NCBI RefSeq assembly: GCF_002005145.1
Contig: NZ_CP019698.1
Location: forward strand, 1,054,001-1,118,000
DNA length: 64,000 bases
Direction of reading: 5' to 3'
Origin: Desulforamulus ferrireducens
GTDB taxonomy: Bacteria > Bacillota > Desulfotomaculia > Desulfotomaculales > Desulfotomaculaceae
In this document: positions 59,143 through 64,000 of the stretch, piece after piece
How positions within the stretch are numbered: the stretch's first letter is position 1
How the letters are laid out: the number at the start of each line of letters is the position of its first letter
Notes under the pieces: generated by a model
Told to the model about the DNA's origin: nothing
What the model saw: only the letters and a program-made list of their open reading frames with translations
Databases searched by the model: none
Translations under genes and position numbers: made by a program

Positions 59143-60669
59143 ATGTCAAAAAATATAGGAATCATTGACCTAGGCTCCAATTCTATCAGACTAATCCTTA
59201 TGAGAATTGAAGCTAACGGATCCTATAGGTTGTTGGACGAAATTAAGGAAACGGCGAGAATTGGAGAAAGCATGGGACCCGAAAGGGTAATTAAGCTGCC
59301 TGCCATTGAACGGGCGGTGCAAACCATTAAACTCTTCCAAAAATTTTGTCGAGCCAATAAAGCTGATAATGTTTATGGTGTTGGTACCGCCGCGGTGCGG
59401 GACGCTGTAAACGGTGTGGAAGTTTTAGAAAGAATAATGAAGGAAACCGGAGTATCCTTTAGAGTTTTGGACTGTGAGGAAGAGGCGCGCTATGATTATT
59501 TGGGTGTAGTTAATAGCATGGAATTTAACGACGCCTTAATTGTTGATATCGGTGGCGGCAGTACCGAATTAATTCTTTGCCGCGACCGGGAAATAGCCCA
59601 TTGGACCAGTCTCCCCCTGGGTGCCGTAAACCTTACCGAAGAGTTTCTTTCCTCACCCATACCCCAGGCCGAAGAGATTAAGAAAATGGAAACCTACATC
59701 AGGAACCAATATGCCACAGTACCTTGGTTAGAAGCGGCAAAGGGTATGGAGATTATTGGTGTGGGGGGGACCATTAGAAACTTAGGCCGCATTGATCGAA
59801 AAAGAACCCGCTATAGTTTGAATCTTTTACATAACTACCGTATTCATAAGGAACGTATCAAAGAGATTTATCAAAGTTTACAACAGAAATCCATTGATGA
59901 AAGAAAAGCTACCCCGGGACTTTCCAAGGAAAGGGCGGATATTATTTTAGGCGGCTTTGCAGCGGCATCCACCCTGGTGGATTATATCGGCGCACCGGGT
60001 ATTCGCATCAGTGGCTCTGGTTTACGGGAGGGTGTTTTTTATGAACATCTCTTCAGAGAATGGCCCAGACCTATAGTTGAAAACGTAACAGAGCATAGTG
60101 TACAAAATTTCATGGACTTGTATCAGGTACGTCGTCATCATGCTGAGCACGTGGCCAAACTCTCATTATCTTTATTTGATCAACTAAGGCCTCTCCATGG
60201 TTATGGCCTCTGGGAACGCAAGATTTTGCGCGTGGCTGCTCTGCTGCACGATGTAGGGAATGTGGTAAGTTACTATAATCACCATAAACATACCATGTAT
60301 GTCTTGCTTAATGCGCGGTTAAACGGTTTGTCCCACAGGGAATTGGTCCTGGTTGCCCTTATAGCGGCCTGCCACGGGAAAATTGATCTGAAATTTAAAC
60401 TGCAGCAGCATTCCGATGTATTGTTTCCCCAGGATGGTATCCTGGTACGAAGGCTGGGTGTTTTGCTTCGCATGGCGGAAAACTTAGATCGCACCGAAGC
60501 CGGGGTGGTAGAGGACGTGATTTGTACTATTAAAGAAAAAGAAGTGCAAATTGATTGTATCTCCTCGGAAAATGCAGACTTGGAAATACGTGAACTTTAT
60601 AAGAAAGTAACAAACTTTAATAAAGTCTTTGGCCTGAAATTTAAGTTTCCGAAAAGCGATGTAATATAG
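59143..60669 (+). CDS. Ppx/GppA phosphatase with HD domain
   Basis: Exopolyphosphatase or pppGpp phosphatase. The 508-aa protein has IIDLGSNSIRLIL near the start (about 6-18), IVDIGGGSTELI (about 132-143), GVGGTIRNLG (about 207-216), the actin-like fold to about 310, and a C-terminal HD-type domain with LLHDVGNVVSYYNHHKH (about 369-385). Which phosphate it favours cannot be told from sequence. The ATG follows CGGGAGGAAC. Confidence 0.92.
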   Translation: MSKNIGIIDLGSNSIRLILMRIEANGSYRLLDEIKETARIGESMGPERVIKLPAIERAVQTIKLFQKFCRANKADNVYGVGTAAVRDAVNGVEVLERIMKETGVSFRVLDCEEEARYDYLGVVNSMEFNDALIVDIGGGSTELILCRDREIAHWTSLPLGAVNLTEEFLSSPIPQAEEIKKMETYIRNQYATVPWLEAAKGMEIIGVGGTIRNLGRIDRKRTRYSLNLLHNYRIHKERIKEIYQSLQQKSIDERKATPGLSKERADIILGGFAAASTLVDYIGAPGIRISGSGLREGVFYEHLFREWPRPIVENVTEHSVQNFMDLYQVRRHHAEHVAKLSLSLFDQLRPLHGYGLWERKILRVAALLHDVGNVVSYYNHHKHTMYVLLNARLNGLSHRELVLVALIAACHGKIDLKFKLQQHSDVLFPQDGILVRRLGVLLRMAENLDRTEAGVVEDVICTIKEKEVQIDCISSENADLEIRELYKKVTNFNKVFGLKFKFPKSDVI

Positions 60670-60763
60670 TCCAATAACAGAAATATAAGACCAACTACCT
60701 GAATAAGATAGTGCTATAGGTAGCTGCATTGAGCTATGGGCTGAGGGGAGTGAAAGACTCTAC

Positions 60764-60835
60764 ATGTGGTTGGTTTTTGGATTATTTCTAATCCTGGCCG
60801 GTTGTCTAAGACTTGTTTTGTTCCCATTGCGGTAA
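60764..60835 (+). CDS. Candidate 23-aa hydrophobic peptide gene
   Basis: A frame of 24 codons from ATG 60764, encoding a short hydrophobic helix with Arg at both ends of its second half (MWLVFGLFLILAGCLRLVLF). GAGGGGAG is 13 nt upstream, farther than ideal. The stop lies inside a strong terminator. The region is otherwise an unannotated 265-bp gap (60670-60934), so this could also be a small RNA. Confidence 0.35.
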   Translation: MWLVFGLFLILAGCLRLVLFPLR

Positions 60836-60853
60836 TCTACCGCAATTTTTTTA
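60826..60853 (+). terminator. Rho-independent terminator in the ppx-xth gap
   Basis: ATTGCGGTA (60826-60834), ATC, TACCGCAAT (60838-60846), then TTTTTTT. Confidence 0.88.
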
Positions 60854-60934
60854 TACCGCCCGTGGCTAAAGATAACAGCAGGAATTAGATCATGGGACAA
60901 AGAAGTAGTAATAAAGACTGATTAAGGACTGATA

Positions 60935-61720
60935 ATGATGAATTTTCGGGTAGCCAGCTTTAATATCAATTCTATCCGCAGCCGCAAGGAAATGCTGCTG
61001 CAATGGCTGGAGCAGAACCAGCCGGATGTTATCTGTTTACAGGAAACCAAAGTAAAGGATGAGGATTTCCCTGCGGCAGATTTTCACGCCGCCGGTTATC
61101 AAACATTATTTAAGGGGCAAAAGGCCTATAACGGAGTTGCTATCCTGACGCCCCACGAAATTACACCCTTAGATAGTAACCTGGGTGATGTGGCCGAGCC
61201 GGGGGAAGCCAGGTTAATTGCTGCTGCCATTAAAGGAATAAATGTTGTCAATACCTATATACCCCAGGGACAAGCCCCGGATAGCGAACGCTTTCGCTAT
61301 AAAATCAATTGGCTCAAGGCCTTGCGAGGTTATTTTGAACGTAACTTTACACCTGATCAACCGGTACTCTGGATGGGTGATTTCAACGTAGCACCGACAC
61401 ATTTGGATGTCCATCATTCGGAAAAAATGCTGGGTAAGGTGGGTTTTCACCCGGCGGAGCACGAAGCTTTACAATATGTCAAGGACTGGGGCTTTGAGGA
61501 TGTCTTTCGTCTCCACCAACCCGATGGTAATCAGTATACCTTTTGGGATTACCGTATCCCCAAGGTCTTGGAGAGAAACCTTGGTTGGCGCATAGATCAC
61601 ATTTGGGCCACCAAACCCTTGGCCAAACTCTCTACCAAAGCCTGGATTGATGTGGAGCCAAGACGCAGACCCAAACCATCCGATCATACCTTTATTTTAG
61701 CGGAATTTGCCCTGTCGTAA
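60935..61720 (+). CDS. xth: Exodeoxyribonuclease III
   Basis: An AP endonuclease/3'-exonuclease in base excision repair. The 261-aa protein has the family set NINSIRSR, CLQETKVKDEDFP (with the metal-binding glutamate, about 34-46), WMGDFNVAP, DHIWATKPL and final SDHTFILAEF with the catalytic aspartate-histidine. Two adjacent ATGs (60935, 60938) could be used; AAGGACTGATA precedes the first. Confidence 0.97.
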   Translation: MMNFRVASFNINSIRSRKEMLLQWLEQNQPDVICLQETKVKDEDFPAADFHAAGYQTLFKGQKAYNGVAILTPHEITPLDSNLGDVAEPGEARLIAAAIKGINVVNTYIPQGQAPDSERFRYKINWLKALRGYFERNFTPDQPVLWMGDFNVAPTHLDVHHSEKMLGKVGFHPAEHEALQYVKDWGFEDVFRLHQPDGNQYTFWDYRIPKVLERNLGWRIDHIWATKPLAKLSTKAWIDVEPRRRPKPSDHTFILAEFALS

Positions 61721-61738
61721 AAATTGATAAGATTTATG

Positions 61739-61767
61739 TTGACTTTTGCATAGCCATTAGCTATAAT
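61739..61767 (+). promoter_or_regulatory. Sigma-A promoter of the tRNA-Pro gene
   Basis: TTGACT (61739-61744), 17-bp spacer, TATAAT (61762-61767). Near-consensus, 48 nt before the tRNA. Confidence 0.88.
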
Positions 61768-61815
61768 AACATTTGTCGACAGGGCGAGCTGCTCTGAAAA
61801 CAGATAATTACAGAT

Positions 61816-61892
61816 CGGGGCGTAGCTCAGTTTGGGAGAGCGCTACCTTGGGGTGGTAGAGGTCGCAGGTTCAACTCCTGTCGCTCCGACCA
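61816..61892 (+). tRNA. tRNA-Pro (anticodon GGG), 3' CCA encoded
   Basis: All arms fold: acceptor CGGGGCG with CGCTCCG (one G-T), D-arm GCTC/GAGC, anticodon stem CTACC/GGTAG with loop TTGGGGT (anticodon GGG), T-arm GCAGG/CCTGT with TTCAACT. The gene encodes ACCA at 61889-61892. Its own promoter and terminator flank it. Confidence 0.96.
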
Positions 61893-61900
61893 GTAAAATC

Positions 61901-61934
61901 AAGGCTTCCGAGAAATCGGAGGTCTTATTTTTTT
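61901..61934 (+). terminator. Terminator of tRNA-Pro
   Basis: AAGGCTTCCGA (61901-61911), GAAA loop, TCGGAGGTCTT (61916-61926), then ATTTTTTT. Confidence 0.85.
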
Positions 61935-61938
61935 GTCT

Positions 61939-61960
61939 GGTACAGCAACGGTACAGCAAC
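61939..61960. repeat. Tandem 11-bp direct repeats beside the tRNA
   Basis: GGTACAGCAAC occurs twice in a row (61939-61949 and 61950-61960). Such tandem repeats near an integrase gene could be arm-type recombinase sites of a lost element. Confidence 0.5.
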
Positions 61961-61987
61961 CGCAGTTAAAAACAAAAAATCCTCTTG

Positions 61988-62391
61988 TTATTTAGAGGAT
62001 GCTTTAACTGATAGCAGCTTGTCCAATTTGGAGGCTGCTTTTCTTTTTACTTCTGGAGAGACATGGGAGTAAGTATTAGCGGTGGTTGATATGTCTGTGT
62101 GTCCCATTAGTCCTGTACTGTCTTTAAGTTTTCCCCTTCTTCCAGAAGCCTGGTGGTAAAAGTGTGCCTCAAGGCATGGAGGTTTACGTCCTTTGGAACA
62201 CTTGCCTTATCAAAACTTACGGGTAAACTCTCTCGGATAGATAGGGGTTCCTTTACATGTGCAAAATACCAGATCGTCGTCCTGCCATTTCCTTATTTCA
62301 ATTTGTTTGTCTGTTCTTCATATTTTTGAATCATAGAGTTTACAATACTTAATTTCCTCTTTAGTAAAGCAATCTTATGAACCCTTCGGTA
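61988..62391 (-). pseudogene. Tyrosine recombinase (phage/ICE integrase), C-terminal remnant
   Basis: Read on the minus strand, three frames in turn spell the end of a Tyr recombinase: IALLKRKLSIVNSMIQKYEEQ, then WQDDDLVFCTCKGTP, then LHALRHTFTTRLLEEG with the H-x-x-R box, and last GHTDISTTANTYSHVSPE with the catalytic tyrosine. Frame breaks lie at about 62293 (stop), 62210 and 62107 (an apparent one-base deletion). The N-terminal part is missing. Its place just after tRNA-Pro, pointing to the tRNA, fits a decayed integrative element. Confidence 0.82.
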
Positions 62392-62728
62392 ATCTATAAT
62401 AAATATCAACCTGAAATATTCATAGCCATAATAGGCCATGGAAATTTTGTAACAAAATGGTGTTAAGATATATCTTGCTTTCTCATGTTGGCCCTGTAAC
62501 CTGTTGTAAAAAACACGCACAAGGCATTGACATGGTATACGATGTAAGAGATGCATAAAACTGGATGATTTGAAGCTATAGCTGCCCCTTGTTTCTTAAT
62601 TACGGCTTAAAACTAGTTTTTTTAGTAATTTATTTATTTGAGCCTTTTGCAATTTTGTAATCCCGTAAATACCAAGGTTTCTAGGAGCATAAAAAAGGAC
62701 TTCACCCCAAATACGGAGAATTTTCCAA

Positions 62729-63982
62729 GTGACCAAACCCGAAAAATCCATAAAAGGAAGTGAAGTCACTTTGTATATTCTCCAACAAAACCTATTTTCC
62801 TTTGAACAATGGTTGGAAATTGAATCAGAATACCGGCTAGAACCTTTTTTTAGTGTATTGGACTTACGTCCGTATTCTCAAGCGCTTTGCTCTGATACGA
62901 AACGGGGAAGAAAGCCCGAGAACCGAGAGGCTATTCTTAGAGCGCTCCTCGTAGCACCTTTCGAAAATATCTCAGAATTCACCGCCCTTCGAGATCGCCT
63001 GGTCAGCGATATTCGTTTTCGGTATCAGTGTGGTTTCGAACTCGCTAAGCGGGTTCCTTCAATCTCTACATTCAGTCGGGTATTTGGTCAGATTATGGAA
63101 AAAGAAATAGCCCAAAAGTTATTTAATGACTTAGTACAACAGTGTTTAGACGAAAAGATTATAGTGGCTGATACCATTGCAATTGACAGTACGGCAATTG
63201 ATGCTTATGAGAAAAAGCAACCCAAGTCTAAAAGCCAAGAAACAGGTAATGCAACTTGGGGAGCCAAATACGATACGTTTAGAAACAAAATTACCTGGTT
63301 TGGCTACAAGATTCATTTAGCTGTTGATACATCAAGCGAATTACCTATAGCCCTTGAGGTTACGCCTGCAAATATTAATGACGGCGATATGGGGCCTACG
63401 CTGATTGAGAAAGTAGCGGCACAAATCCCTGAAGGAAGGTTAAAATATGTCATTGAGGATTCAGGCTACGATCAACAAAAGAACTATGAAGCTGCGAAAG
63501 CCCAGAGAGCGCAGGCAATTATCCCTTTAAACTTAAGGAATGCCCAGGAACCACCGGAAGGGTTTTCATTTAATGGAACTCCCAAGTGCTCTATGGGTTA
63601 TGAAATGGTATATTGGGGTTGCGATAAAAACTTCCTTAAGTTTCGATGTCCACATGCACTGGGTAAAGTGGATTGTCCCAATGGAATGGCTTGGTGCTCC
63701 TCTTCAAACTATGGGATGGTTGTAAAGATAAACGTAAAGGACGATCTAAGGCGTTTTTCCCTGCCCCATAGAGGAACTAAGCGATGGGAAGAGCTATATG
63801 ACAAAAGAACTTCTGTGGAACGTTGCAATTCTAGGCTTAAGGAGAATCTTACTGCGAATGACCTCCATATAAGGGGAATTAAAAAGGTTACGGCATATAT
63901 TTACCTTAATGCCATAGTGCTATTAGCAACGGCTTTAGCATCCAAAAAAATAAACTGCTCACCCCAACAAAAAGTAGCTTAA
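62729..63982 (+). CDS. DDE transposase (IS4/IS5/IS1182-like)
   Basis: The 417-aa protein starts at GTG 62729 with a weak GGAG. An N-terminal DUF772-like region (about 60-130; REAILRALLVAPFENISEF) is followed by a DDE catalytic domain: first Asp in VADTIAIDSTAID (about 147-159), second in VIEDSGYDQ (about 241-249), and Glu in TSVERCNSRLKE (about 361-372). A cysteine-rich insert (CDKNFLKFRCPHALGKVDC, about 301-319) lies between. No frameshift. The element's ends are not clear: the left end is likely near 62690 (GGACTTCACCCC), the right end lies beyond or at the window edge. Confidence 0.88.
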   Translation: MTKPEKSIKGSEVTLYILQQNLFSFEQWLEIESEYRLEPFFSVLDLRPYSQALCSDTKRGRKPENREAILRALLVAPFENISEFTALRDRLVSDIRFRYQCGFELAKRVPSISTFSRVFGQIMEKEIAQKLFNDLVQQCLDEKIIVADTIAIDSTAIDAYEKKQPKSKSQETGNATWGAKYDTFRNKITWFGYKIHLAVDTSSELPIALEVTPANINDGDMGPTLIEKVAAQIPEGRLKYVIEDSGYDQQKNYEAAKAQRAQAIIPLNLRNAQEPPEGFSFNGTPKCSMGYEMVYWGCDKNFLKFRCPHALGKVDCPNGMAWCSSSNYGMVVKINVKDDLRRFSLPHRGTKRWEELYDKRTSVERCNSRLKENLTANDLHIRGIKKVTAYIYLNAIVLLATALASKKINCSPQQKVA

Positions 63983-64000
63983 AGCACTTAAAAAATCGGG

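Noticed and set aside
62293-62556. 87-codon minus-strand frame as a separate gene
   Set aside because: Its end spells part of a Tyr recombinase that continues in other frames, so I treat the 3' part as pseudogene; the first half is not recognisable.

Overview
The window looks like chromosomal sequence of an anaerobic, endospore-forming Firmicute of the Desulfotomaculum/Desulforamulus/Pelotomaculum type (Peptococcaceae). I infer this from the sporulation genes (ytfJ, spmA, spmB, spoIIP, spoIVA, and a YIEGIA module of a kind I associate with spore formers), strong purine-rich ribosome binding sites with many TTG/GTG starts, the IspH-ribosomal protein S1 fusion, the DHH/CBS/CCA-transferase fusion, a T-box leader, and the order der-plsY-gpsA-(IS)-spoIVA. 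No marker in the window fixes the species.

Layout. 1-6.4 kb: the 3' part of tex, a small unknown gene, a partner-switching signalling set (REC-PP2C phosphatase, STAS antagonist, anti-sigma-type kinase), an EamA transporter and lysA. 6.5-15 kb: a CCA-transferase fusion, an M50 protease, trpS, scpA-scpB, a spore-germination-type lipoprotein, and ytfI-ytfJ. 15-21 kb: a PAS histidine kinase, spmA-spmB, rluB, three uncharacterised genes, a HutP-family protein and aroH. 21.7-32.2 kb: an aminotransferase on the minus strand, then a long plus-strand run for aromatic amino acids, nucleotides, lipids, isoprenoids and sporulation (aroF-tyrA-aroA-cmk-plsC-ispH/S1-DUF1614-spoIIP). 32.3-37.8 kb: YIEGIA protein, its small partner, DUF512 protein, der, plsY, gpsA. 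38.4-42.3 kb: two small minus-strand genes, an IS256-type element and spoIVA. 42.4-50.2 kb: pheB-hom-thrB and lysC on the plus strand, then a T-box-controlled proB-proA-proC operon on the minus strand. 50.3-61.7 kb: mixed housekeeping genes (acyltransferase, FmdB zinc ribbon, K+ channel, bshC, LCP-like protein, a Rossmann-chemoreceptor fusion, VanW protein, Ppx/GppA, exonuclease III). 61.8-64 kb: tRNA-Pro(GGG), a decayed integrase beside it, and a DDE transposase.

The most unusual structure is a family of long, GGCC-rich, imperfectly palindromic repeats (12.27-12.57, 21.25-21.75 and 37.88-38.36 kb). Each copy lies between convergent genes. Two copies carry the same ~130-bp inner element with its own terminal inverted repeats, at the same place but in opposite orientations, while the third copy lacks it. 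Other points worth a second look are short leader ORFs before spoIVA and aroF, an uncharacterised YIEGIA/DUF512 module next to spoIIP, a soluble NAD-binding/chemoreceptor fusion, and several small genes of 41-58 residues with good ribosome binding sites.

Amino acid supply is a clear theme: lysine (lysA, lysC), threonine (hom, thrB), proline (proBAC) and aromatics (aroF, tyrA, aroA, aroH, trpS) are all present. Sporulation genes are scattered among housekeeping genes rather than grouped.
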